Assembly: GCA_026014485.1 (NCBI GenBank)
Contig: JAOZIE010000023.1
Coordinates: 124,001-188,000, forward strand
Direction of reading: 5' to 3'
Source: Candidatus Bathyarchaeota archaeon
GTDB taxonomy: Archaea; Thermoproteota; Bathyarchaeia; Bathyarchaeales; Bathycorpusculaceae
DNA: 64,000 bases
Part shown: positions 16,632-24,371 of the stretch, piece by piece
Layout: every line of letters starts with the position of its first letter
Numbering within the stretch: position 1 is the stretch's first letter
The notes under the pieces: generated by a model
The model's input: the letters and a program-made list of their open reading frames with translations, nothing else
What the model was told of the DNA's origin: nothing
The model's database searches: none
Translations under genes and position numbers: made by a program

Positions 16632-16970
16632 ATGGCGGAAGAGAGACGGCAAACCCTAACAGTTGGCGTCTTCTTACTCGTTTTGGCAGTAGCTTTACTG
16701 TTGGCGGCGACTCAAATCATAAGCTGGGGGCTGTTTGCTCCCGTGGTTCTGGTGCTGTTCGGCATCTGGATGCTGGCTTTGGCGGCTTTGCGCGGCGCGA
16801 ACCCGCAGAAGTACGCACGTGGTTCCTTTGGCACTGCTGTAATGGGTTTGCTGTTAATTGCTGTAGGCGGCGCATGGTATCTGTTCAGCGTTAACTGGCT
16901 CTATTCCATAGTCGTAATTCTGCTGGTTGTGGCAGTTATCGCAATTGTAGCTGCCCTAAAACGCAAATAA
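16632..16970 (+). CDS. Small membrane protein closing the SPFH operon
   Basis: 112 residues with four hydrophobic helices at about 10-30, 33-51, 66-84 and 87-107, and a basic C-terminus (LKRK). No motif. ATG 16632 follows ACGGGGTAACGGC, 18 nt after the SPFH stop. It would anchor the operon's complex if that role is right. Confidence 0.75.
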   Translation: MAEERRQTLTVGVFLLVLAVALLLAATQIISWGLFAPVVLVLFGIWMLALAALRGANPQKYARGSFGTAVMGLLLIAVGGAWYLFSVNWLYSIVVILLVVAVIAIVAALKRK

Positions 16971-16974
16971 CCCC

Positions 16975-17000
16975 GCGGAGCCCTTTTTTGGCTCCCGCCT
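16975..17000 (+). terminator. Hairpin terminator after the SPFH operon
   Basis: GCGGAGCC at 16975-16982 pairs with GGCTCCCGC at 16990-16998 (one bulged C) around a T-rich loop, followed by CTTTTAATTTC. Archaeal termination needs mainly the U tract, so the hairpin is supportive only. Confidence 0.45.
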
Positions 17001-17154
17001 TTTAATTTCTGGTCCTGCCTTTCTGGCAAAGAAGCCGAACCAGAAGTTATTATGTGAAATCCTTGTTTTCTTTGTTTTTGTGCTGCTTTGATTTTTTGAT
17101 TCAACTCATTGCGGATACATTAATGTACCCCCACAGTTTCTTTAGAGGTGCCCA

Positions 17155-19596
17155 ATGAAGCATCGTTATTGGATACTCGTTGCCCTGCTCACGACTATTC
17201 TAATTCAAACATACGGTGCGTGCCAAGTTACCTGCACAACCGCAAGTTCCACTACTGACAATTGGACAATGTTTCAATATGGTCCGAACCGTTGCGGTTA
17301 CACCAATTGTGGGGACACAACAAACTCTGCTGAACTTTTGTGGGCTTTCACAACAGGTGCCTCTGTATATTCCTCTCCAGTGGTAACGAACTCTTCTGTT
17401 ATCATAGGCGCTGGAGATGGTCACGTTTACTGTCTTAATGCTTCAGATGGAGCGTCTCTGTGGCAGTATTCAAATGGCAGCACGAAAAATTATTATTCCT
17501 CTCCTGCAGTCAGCGAAGGACGTTTGTACATAGGTTCAAGTGACGGTAACCTAACCTGCATAGACAGCGGCACTGGCCTGTCTTTTTGGGTAACGAATCT
17601 TAACGGTGCCGTTTGGTCTTCTCCGCTTATACTAAATGGCTGCGTCTACGTGGGTTCCAAAGATTGCAATTTCTACTGTCTTAATGCTTCAAACGGCGAC
17701 ACCCTATGGAGGTACCCAGTAGAGGGCACCCTCGGCTCTTCACCCGCCTTCGCAGATGGCATAGTCTATTTCAGTTCAGATTACTATGTTTACGCCGTTA
17801 ACGTAACCACCCGAGAAGAAGTGTGGCATACTTTCACTGAGAGCGGCAGCAACTCCCCCGCCATATACGAAGGATGCCTGTATATAGGTGCCAATGACGG
17901 CACAATTCTCTGTTTAAACGCGTACACTGGTGTTATCAACTGGAAGTACGTCACCTATGACTCGGTGGTTTCTTCGCCCGCTGCAGCTTACGGATGCATC
18001 TACATAGGCTCCGAAGACACCAATCTTTACTGTCTTAACGCTTCAACTGGCGAGAAAATCTGGCAAACCCCCACGGGATATTGGATTTGTTCTTCGCCTA
18101 TAGTCTCAGGCGGCAACGTGTACATTTGCTCTCAAGATTACAACATATACTGTCTTGACGCCTTCACGGGCTCCATCAAATGGAGCTATTCAACAGGAGC
18201 AGCCGTAAACGCTTCCCCCGCAATCGCCGACAACACCCTCTACATCGGCTCAGATGACAACTTACTGTACGCTTTCACTTTATGTAACTCCACTGAAAAT
18301 AACCCTCCTCCACGCCCTGATGGCTCCTTAAAGTTTTCTACAATGGTTATCGATACAGTTGCCTGTGCTCTATTCATCGGAATCATCCCCGCATTTGCTT
18401 TCCTCTTCGTTAAATCAAAGCGGCGCACGGGGCAACCAGTTGACCTTGAAGCCCAAAAAATGCCTTGGTATAAGAAGCACATCGACTTGCTCTGTGTGTT
18501 GGTTATTCTGTCTTTTGCGATAATTCTTTTTCTCAATTTAGAAAACTCAATTCTCTGGGTTGATGATGAACAAACATACTCACAATGGTCATTTCACATG
18601 CTTAAAACAGGCGATTACCTGACTCCTTGGAATTTCGGCATTACCTCCTTGTGGATAGGCAAACCGCCCCTTAACATGTGGCTGGTGTCTCTTGCTTACC
18701 AATTCTTCGGAGTTAGCAATTTCAGTTCACGATTCTGGAGTGCGCTATTTGGCGGCTTATCTTTAGTTCTCATGTACTATTTAGGAAAAACCCTCTACAA
18801 CCGTTATGTGGGGATGCTCTCTGCTTTAGTTTTAGGAACCTTCACAATGTTCTACACGTTTGCAACACGCCTGATGACTGATGTTCCGCTTGTTTTCTTC
18901 ATTCTAGCCAGCATATACTTCATGATTCTAAGCGAGAAAACAAAACATCCCTTGCTGTACCCTGCTCTAAGCGGTTTATTCTTCGGGTTAGCGTTAATGA
19001 CAAAGCAAACTGAAGCTTTGTTGATTCCCGCGATTGCCTTTACCTACTTGGTCTTGACAAGAAGAAACCTTGTGTTTCTTTTCACTAAACGGGTCGCTTT
19101 GTTTTTCGGGGTTGCCCTTCTGGTTTTTGCGCCTTGGCTCATTGCCATGAGCGTTCGTTTTGGCATGGATTTCTGGAACTATTACTTCCTATATTCCACC
19201 TATATACGTGTGATAAGCCCTATCGAAGGGCACGTCGGCGGCTTTCTGTTTTACTTCAACTACATAGCCACCCATGAGAACCTGCTTTGGTTAATTCTGT
19301 TACCTTTCTCAGTTGGACTCAGCTTATACTGGGCTATCAAACGCTCCAAAAGCGACCTTTTACTCATTACATGGATAGCCATCGTGTTCTTGGTGTTCAC
19401 CATTGCCCAAACAAAACTCCACTACTACATACTCCCCGTTTACCCCGCTTTTGCCCTTGCCATAGGCAGCCTATTGTATCAGCTTTCAAAGAAAATATGG
19501 TCTTCCACGTACCCCCACCGGCTTAACCTGGAAAGCAAAACCCATATTGCAGCCCTTAAAACGAAAATAGTATCCATTAGAGCTTTATTGCTCTAA
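17155..19596 (+). CDS. PQQ-type beta-propeller fused to a GT39-like glycosyltransferase
   Basis: 813 residues. A signal peptide (1-22) is followed by an extracellular propeller (about 40-375) with repeated blades such as VYCLNASDGASLWQY, FYCLNASNGDTLWRY and LYCLNASTGEKIWQT. After a transmembrane helix (about 395-415) comes a multi-helix GT-C domain (about 440-800). Its first outer loop has LWVDDEQTY, placing the catalytic acid, and GKPPLNMWLVS follows, as in the ArnT/PMT (GT39) family that uses polyprenyl-phosphate sugars. The combination suggests surface glycosylation coupled to a binding propeller. The GT domain is shorter than many GT39 enzymes. Confidence 0.85.
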   Translation: MKHRYWILVALLTTILIQTYGACQVTCTTASSTTDNWTMFQYGPNRCGYTNCGDTTNSAELLWAFTTGASVYSSPVVTNSSVIIGAGDGHVYCLNASDGASLWQYSNGSTKNYYSSPAVSEGRLYIGSSDGNLTCIDSGTGLSFWVTNLNGAVWSSPLILNGCVYVGSKDCNFYCLNASNGDTLWRYPVEGTLGSSPAFADGIVYFSSDYYVYAVNVTTREEVWHTFTESGSNSPAIYEGCLYIGANDGTILCLNAYTGVINWKYVTYDSVVSSPAAAYGCIYIGSEDTNLYCLNASTGEKIWQTPTGYWICSSPIVSGGNVYICSQDYNIYCLDAFTGSIKWSYSTGAAVNASPAIADNTLYIGSDDNLLYAFTLCNSTENNPPPRPDGSLKFSTMVIDTVACALFIGIIPAFAFLFVKSKRRTGQPVDLEAQKMPWYKKHIDLLCVLVILSFAIILFLNLENSILWVDDEQTYSQWSFHMLKTGDYLTPWNFGITSLWIGKPPLNMWLVSLAYQFFGVSNFSSRFWSALFGGLSLVLMYYLGKTLYNRYVGMLSALVLGTFTMFYTFATRLMTDVPLVFFILASIYFMILSEKTKHPLLYPALSGLFFGLALMTKQTEALLIPAIAFTYLVLTRRNLVFLFTKRVALFFGVALLVFAPWLIAMSVRFGMDFWNYYFLYSTYIRVISPIEGHVGGFLFYFNYIATHENLLWLILLPFSVGLSLYWAIKRSKSDLLLITWIAIVFLVFTIAQTKLHYYILPVYPAFALAIGSLLYQLSKKIWSSTYPHRLNLESKTHIAALKTKIVSIRALLL

Positions 19597-19643
19597 GCGT
19601 TTCTTATTTTATACATCAGTCAATTTAACAGAAGGCACTTGTG

Positions 19644-21245
19644 ATGAGTGAAAAAATAGTCGGTCGCGGCACATGGTACGACCTCATGGCGAAAAAGGTA
19701 GTTGACCGAGAAAAGAAGCTGGGCAGAAACACCGACCGAATCCGCACGGAGATGGGTCTTGGCGCCTCTGGTTTTCCTCACATCGGCAGCTTAGGCGATG
19801 CCTCCCGCAGCTACGCCGTCACGTTGGCGCTTAGGGATATGGGCTTCAACTCGGAGTTAGTGGCCTACTGTGACGACAAGGACGGACTCCGCAAGGTCCC
19901 CGCTGGCTTATCTAAAGATTTGGAGAAGTATCTGGGGCACCCCGTTTCCAGCATCCCCGACCCATTCGGATGCCACGAAAGCTTTGGCAAACACATGAGT
20001 TCGCTGCTGCTCGAGTCACTGGACAAGTGCGGCATCGAATACCGATACTTCAGCGCAAAGGAAGTTTACGAGAAAGGCATAATCCTACCCGAAATCCGCA
20101 CCATACTAGCGAATGCGCAGAAGGTGGGCGAAATCGTCAAGGAAGAAGTCGGGCAGGAACGTTACACCGAGCGGCTACCCTTTTTCCCCGTCTGCGCCAA
20201 ATGCGGACGCATCTACACCACCAACGCCTACGCGTTCGAACCGAAAACCGACAAGGTGCTCTACAAGTGCGAGGGTTTGGAAATCCGCGGCAAACTCATC
20301 AAGGGCTGCGGCCATGAGGGCGAAGCCGACATAACCAAAGGCGAGGGCAAGTTGACTTGGAAAGGCGAATTTGCCGCCCGATGGAAAGCCCTCGACATCA
20401 GGTTTGAAGCGTTCGGCAAAGACATAGCCGACTCCGTACGCATCAACGACCGCATCAGCCGCGAAGTCCTCAACTTCGAGCCACCCAGCCACGCCCGCTA
20501 CGAGATGTTCCTTGACAAAGGCGGCAAAAAAATCAGCAAATCTGCAGGTAACGTGTTTACGCCGCAGGTTTGGTTCCGCTATGGCAGCCCCCAGTCGCTT
20601 CTGCTGCTGATGCTAAAGCGGTTCGTGGGCACCCGCAGCTTGGACGTTTCAGACATCCCCTCATACATGAACGAGTTGGACTACCTTGAAGAAGTTGTCT
20701 TCGGCACAAAGCAGGTCAGCAAACGGGAACTGGTGAAGCTGAAGGGCTTATACGAGTACTGCTGGGTCACTAAACCACCTGCCAAACCCAGTGTGCATGT
20801 ACCCTACAACCTGATGGCGTTCTTAGCCAAGATGGCGCCCAAAGAGAACCCTGAAGATTTCATCGCTGACACGTTACGCAGCTACGGTTACCTGCAGAAG
20901 AACCAGCAAATCGACGACGGGTTGCGGCAGCGCATCGAGTACGCCTTCAACTGGGTTCTCGACTTCGAGGAGATAAAGGAAACCTCGGTTACCCTGTCGG
21001 AGCAGGAACGCACAGCCATATCGACTCTGCTGGAAACACTAAACGCCGAGGCAGATGCGGACAAAATACAAAACGCCATATTCCACGCCGCCAAAAGCAA
21101 CGGTCTGCAACCGCGCAGCTTCTTTAAGCTGCTCTACACGGTGCTGATGGGCGCGCCGCAGGGACCCCGCTTGGGACCTTACGTGCTGGCTATGGGCAAA
21201 CAGAACGTAGTTGCCGCGCTGCAGCGTGCGTTAGCCAAACGCTAA
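19644..21245 (+). CDS. lysS: Lysyl-tRNA synthetase, class I
   Basis: Charges tRNA-Lys using the class I enzyme found mainly in archaea. HIGH-type motif in GFPHIGSLGD (about 45-54), KMSKS-type motif KKISKSAGN (about 293), and a zinc-finger region with CAKCGRIYTT and KGCGHEGEA. Length 533 is normal. GTG 19641 directly precedes ATG 19644; the ATG is preferred. Confidence 0.96.
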   Translation: MSEKIVGRGTWYDLMAKKVVDREKKLGRNTDRIRTEMGLGASGFPHIGSLGDASRSYAVTLALRDMGFNSELVAYCDDKDGLRKVPAGLSKDLEKYLGHPVSSIPDPFGCHESFGKHMSSLLLESLDKCGIEYRYFSAKEVYEKGIILPEIRTILANAQKVGEIVKEEVGQERYTERLPFFPVCAKCGRIYTTNAYAFEPKTDKVLYKCEGLEIRGKLIKGCGHEGEADITKGEGKLTWKGEFAARWKALDIRFEAFGKDIADSVRINDRISREVLNFEPPSHARYEMFLDKGGKKISKSAGNVFTPQVWFRYGSPQSLLLLMLKRFVGTRSLDVSDIPSYMNELDYLEEVVFGTKQVSKRELVKLKGLYEYCWVTKPPAKPSVHVPYNLMAFLAKMAPKENPEDFIADTLRSYGYLQKNQQIDDGLRQRIEYAFNWVLDFEEIKETSVTLSEQERTAISTLLETLNAEADADKIQNAIFHAAKSNGLQPRSFFKLLYTVLMGAPQGPRLGPYVLAMGKQNVVAALQRALAKR

Positions 21246-21259
21246 ACTGCCCTCTTCTT

Positions 21260-21907
21260 TTACTCTTTTTTTTGTTCCTTGTCTCCTGAAGCCGCAGGCG
21301 TGGCTGCCGAGGACGCAGAGGGCTTCGCGGACGGCGCAACCACAATTTTGCCTTGGAAAACGTCGATGCTTACATCATGGTTTTTCAAGAATTCGTTGAT
21401 GGCTTTCCCTGCGCTGTCTTTGACTTTGCCAAGGTAGTATTTGAGATTCTGCTTGAACCCCTCTTTCTTGGCGGTTGAAATCGCCTCTTTCACTTTGTTC
21501 TGTATGAACAGGTTGTAGATTTCCTGTATGCACTCAACTATTTCGGTTTGGTTGCCTAAAACTTTAGAGTTATCGATACGGGCAAACCCAGTGGTTGCGT
21601 TATTTTCCTCTTCAGCGGTAGCGAAGGCAGGGGCACCTGAAATCACAACTGCAGGACTCTTCTTAATTTGGAAGTAAGTGATTATGGTCTCGTAGTCTGG
21701 AGCGTCGGCGCTGAGCAGCCCGATGAAAGCGTTTTTGCCCGTGGTCTTACCCCACGCGTTCAAGGTTTTCTGCAGCTCAGGGTAGTTGACGATTCCGGGG
21801 ATGTAGAAGATGTAGACTTTACTGTCGCTTGGAACTTCCGAAGCCAACTTCAAGTCGGAGACAACAGCCTTAAACAAAGGCGCGTTAGGTTCAAGATACA
21901 AACTCAT
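21260..21907 (-). CDS. Conserved hypothetical protein, possible thioredoxin-like fold
   Basis: 215 residues. The N-terminal part alternates strands and helices (KVYIFYIPGIVNYPELQKTL; NAFIGLLSADAPDYETIITY; KSPAVVISG) in a thioredoxin-like pattern, but there is no CxxC. A helical segment follows, and the tail is an Ala/Ser/Pro-rich low-complexity stretch ending KEQKKE. Convergent with lysS across a T-rich 14-nt gap. Function unknown. Confidence 0.7.
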   Translation of the reverse strand: MSLYLEPNAPLFKAVVSDLKLASEVPSDSKVYIFYIPGIVNYPELQKTLNAWGKTTGKNAFIGLLSADAPDYETIITYFQIKKSPAVVISGAPAFATAEEENNATTGFARIDNSKVLGNQTEIVECIQEIYNLFIQNKVKEAISTAKKEGFKQNLKYYLGKVKDSAGKAINEFLKNHDVSIDVFQGKIVVAPSAKPSASSAATPAASGDKEQKKE

Positions 21908-22027
21908 AAACGTCCATATACATCCGTGAGCTTATAGTTTTTTCTAACCTTCTGAGCACCACTATTTTTAAGTTCCAGCAGCGTGTTACTATTCTGCCCT
22001 CTCTTTCGGGGCACAAAACACCTCGGT

Positions 22028-22106
22028 GGGCTCGTAGTCTAGTACGGATTATGACACTGGCCTGCGGAGCCGGAGGTCCTGGGTTCAAATCCCAGCGGGC
22101 CCGCCA
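22028..22106 (+). tRNA. tRNA-Arg (anticodon GCG), CCA encoded
   Basis: Acceptor GGGCTCG pairs with CGGGCCC, anticodon stem CTGGC/GCCGG encloses CTGCGGA giving GCG (decodes CGC), and the T-arm is CTGGG-TTCAAAT-CCCAG. Discriminator G73 is followed by CCA at 22104-22106. The first three D-stem pairs form (GTC/GAC). No intron. A TATA-like ATTTTTAAG lies near 21964. Confidence 0.93.
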
Positions 22107-22174
22107 CAATCTCCCTCCAACCTGTTTTCAATAACCCAGCACACCAACCAAACGTGTTTTTACACAAACACGCA

Positions 22175-22246
22175 ACCTATTTGGCGGCTAATAGTGGTTC
22201 ATTGCAGAAAAGATAGAGGGGTAGGTCGCTATTGGCGTTTTCTGCA
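22175..22246 (+). repeat. Dispersed stem-loop element, copy B
   Basis: Second copy of the element at 151-219, placed 69 nt behind tRNA-Arg on the same strand. Arms 22187-22197 and 22226-22236 form the same 11-bp stem, with three base changes in the 5' arm all giving G-U or Watson-Crick pairs. In addition the loop sequence TGCAGAAAA (22203-22211) is exactly complementary to TTTTCTGCA (22238-22246), allowing a pseudoknot or alternative hairpin. Confidence 0.8.
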
Positions 22247-22255
22247 GTTTATAGC

Positions 22256-22621
22256 GTGTTGAAGAGCCGTGGGTGCCGCAGTCATGGTGGTTGTTGGCTT
22301 AAAACTCCAAGGATAAAGAAGCCTATCGTTAACTGCAGAAAACCTGGGGCATACCGCATCGGCGTGGGGGCAAGGGAAAACCCGCCTGACGCCCCCGTCT
22401 TCTTTGTCGAGGTCGTGGTCAATTTGGCAGATGAATCTGGAGAGGTGGATTTGCCCCGTTTAGAGCAGGCGATAAGCTGCCTGAAGACGCTGCAGGCAAG
22501 AGGCTACACGCTGACTTACGAAGACGGAAACTGCATCTCCTGCGAAACAACCAACCCCCTCCAAAACCCAAACGAAGAATACGCCGCTGTAGAGGCGCTG
22601 ATGAAAAGAATCTTTACGTAA
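22256..22621 (+). CDS. Conserved hypothetical protein
   Basis: About 120 residues. The region NCRKPGAYRIGVGARENPPD followed by APVFFVEVVVNLADESGEVD and a helix LPRLEQAISCLKTLQARGYT looks like a real compact alpha/beta domain. The start is unclear. In-frame TTG 22232 lies inside the repeat element, GTG 22256 and TTG 22259 directly follow it, and a TATA-like TTTATAG (22248-22254) would place transcription even further down. A near-cognate start closer to the domain cannot be excluded. Confidence 0.6.
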   Translation: MLKSRGCRSHGGCWLKTPRIKKPIVNCRKPGAYRIGVGARENPPDAPVFFVEVVVNLADESGEVDLPRLEQAISCLKTLQARGYTLTYEDGNCISCETTNPLQNPNEEYAAVEALMKRIFT

Positions 22622-22802
22622 ACCAACCAGCCGTACTCTCTTTTTCTTGAAACCAGTCTGAACTCTTTTGCCTTTTTGTTGTTGTATTACCGAGGCTTCT
22701 GTTTCGTACACAGAAACTGCCCAAATTTTTTTGTGTCAAGGAATCTTTACAAAAAAGCCTTTATGGCAAAAATAGCGAATATCAACCAGAGTGTCCCTGA
22801 AG

Positions 22803-24371
22803 ATGAAAGCTAAAATTTCCCTATTGCTGATTTTGGTGACTCCTGTTATGCTTGTTGCTGTTACACCGTTTCCAGCTAACTCAGCAATCACCCAACTCTG
22901 GAACTTCAAATGCGACACCTCTTGTATCTCATCTCCTACAATAGCAAACGGTTTGATTTACGTAACCTCCAAAAACGTAGCTTCCCCAGACACCCACTTA
23001 TACTGTATCAACGCGTCCGCTGGAAACCAAGTTTGGGGTCGCTTTGCAAGTCCCTTGAACTTCGTCGTTACAGACGGGTACCTTTACGTAAGTGAGGGCA
23101 TGAGTTACGACGGCTCAGTTTCCTGTCTTAACGCCTACAATGGGAAACAGATATGGAGTTGCGGTGGAACAGGCTTTAGCTCTCCGGCTGTAGCTGAAAA
23201 CCGCATCTACATTGGCGGGTCTAATGTTGTATTCTTGGGTTCAGCAGCAGATGGGAACGGCTATAATTGTAATTTCACTGGGTTCATTTGTGCAGTTGAC
23301 GCCACAACAGGTCACGAGATTTGGCGGTATTCAGGCATAAATTGCACCGCTTTTGGCGATCAAACGCTGATTCTTTCAGATGGATATCTCTATGCAATAA
23401 GTAATTACCATCTGGCTGGTAAGTCTTGGACTAATGGGGTTTACGCAATTAATGCTTCAACTGGAGAGAACATCTGGGCATACACAGCTACTGACACCTT
23501 TTTTGATTCTTCCACCGCCATGAACGGTTATGCATATTTTAGGTATCATCAAACAAATTCTCAAGGCGTTTCTTTTTCGGGTGGCATAATAGCCTTTGAC
23601 TCCTCCAATGGAACTATACTGTGGGACTTCCCAGTCGTCCTTACTCAGGATTTAGATGATTCCTTTGATGCTGCTCCTATCGGGTCTCCGGTTGCATACA
23701 ACGGTGTAGTTTACGAAGTTGTAGAAAACAGCGGTGCCTACGCACTGAACGCATCTGACGGAAAAATAATCTGCCATTACAGCGTTGAGCAAGGACTAAC
23801 GTATTCAAGCCTGACTCCGCCTCTGATTGTGGATGACAAACTTTACCTTTTGTCTTCTGTGGGCTTGCATTGTTTTAACTTGCACAGCGGAACGATGATG
23901 TGGAGCTTTATCCCCGCAGACAACAAATCTTTTGGAAGCTCCCCAGTTTATGCTAACGGACTTCTCTTCGTGGGTTACAATACTAGTCTTTATGCGATTA
24001 ACGCCTTCACAGGCAATTCAGTTTGGAATTATACTTTTGGATACGCTGTTGGGTCCCCCTTGATTGACGCAGACACTGTCTACATAGGTGGAAGTGACTT
24101 GAACGCTGGTACCTTCCTTGCAGAGGGAGGCGTTGTTATCGCTTTAAAACCAGATTTCATGCTACTGCCTCCTCCAACCTCAACCCCCAGCCAGACATCC
24201 ACTTCACCTACTCTAACTTCGTCGCCTTCACCCACTTCCTGTTCAACACCAACTTCCGAGCCTTCGCCTTCCATCCCAGAGTTTCCCTCTTGGTTTGCTT
24301 TGCCGTTTTTGGCGTTGATGATTCTGGTGGCTGTTGCTGTTAAGAAAGTCAGGAGGGCTTCACGGGTTTGA
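22803..24371 (+). CDS. Secreted eight-bladed PQQ-like beta-propeller with PEFP C-terminal anchor
   Basis: About 522 residues. A signal peptide is followed by eight repeats of the blade motif (for example VSCLNAYNGKQIWS, ICAVDATTGHEIWRY, VYAINASTGENIWAY, LYAINAFTGNSVWNY). A Ser/Thr/Pro linker leads to a tripartite tail: IPEFPSW, a transmembrane helix and the basic KKVRRASRV. This is the layout of archaeal C-terminal sorting signals. A TATA-like CTTTATGG near 22759 puts the transcript start at about 22790, favouring ATG 22803 over GTG 22791. It overlaps the next gene by 4 nt. Confidence 0.85.
   Translation: MKAKISLLLILVTPVMLVAVTPFPANSAITQLWNFKCDTSCISSPTIANGLIYVTSKNVASPDTHLYCINASAGNQVWGRFASPLNFVVTDGYLYVSEGMSYDGSVSCLNAYNGKQIWSCGGTGFSSPAVAENRIYIGGSNVVFLGSAADGNGYNCNFTGFICAVDATTGHEIWRYSGINCTAFGDQTLILSDGYLYAISNYHLAGKSWTNGVYAINASTGENIWAYTATDTFFDSSTAMNGYAYFRYHQTNSQGVSFSGGIIAFDSSNGTILWDFPVVLTQDLDDSFDAAPIGSPVAYNGVVYEVVENSGAYALNASDGKIICHYSVEQGLTYSSLTPPLIVDDKLYLLSSVGLHCFNLHSGTMMWSFIPADNKSFGSSPVYANGLLFVGYNTSLYAINAFTGNSVWNYTFGYAVGSPLIDADTVYIGGSDLNAGTFLAEGGVVIALKPDFMLLPPPTSTPSQTSTSPTLTSSPSPTSCSTPTSEPSPSIPEFPSWFALPFLALMILVAVAVKKVRRASRV

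Noticed and set aside
22731-22760. AAAATAGCGA near 22770 as a further copy of the repeat
   Set aside because: Only eight bases match and neither stem nor loop is present.
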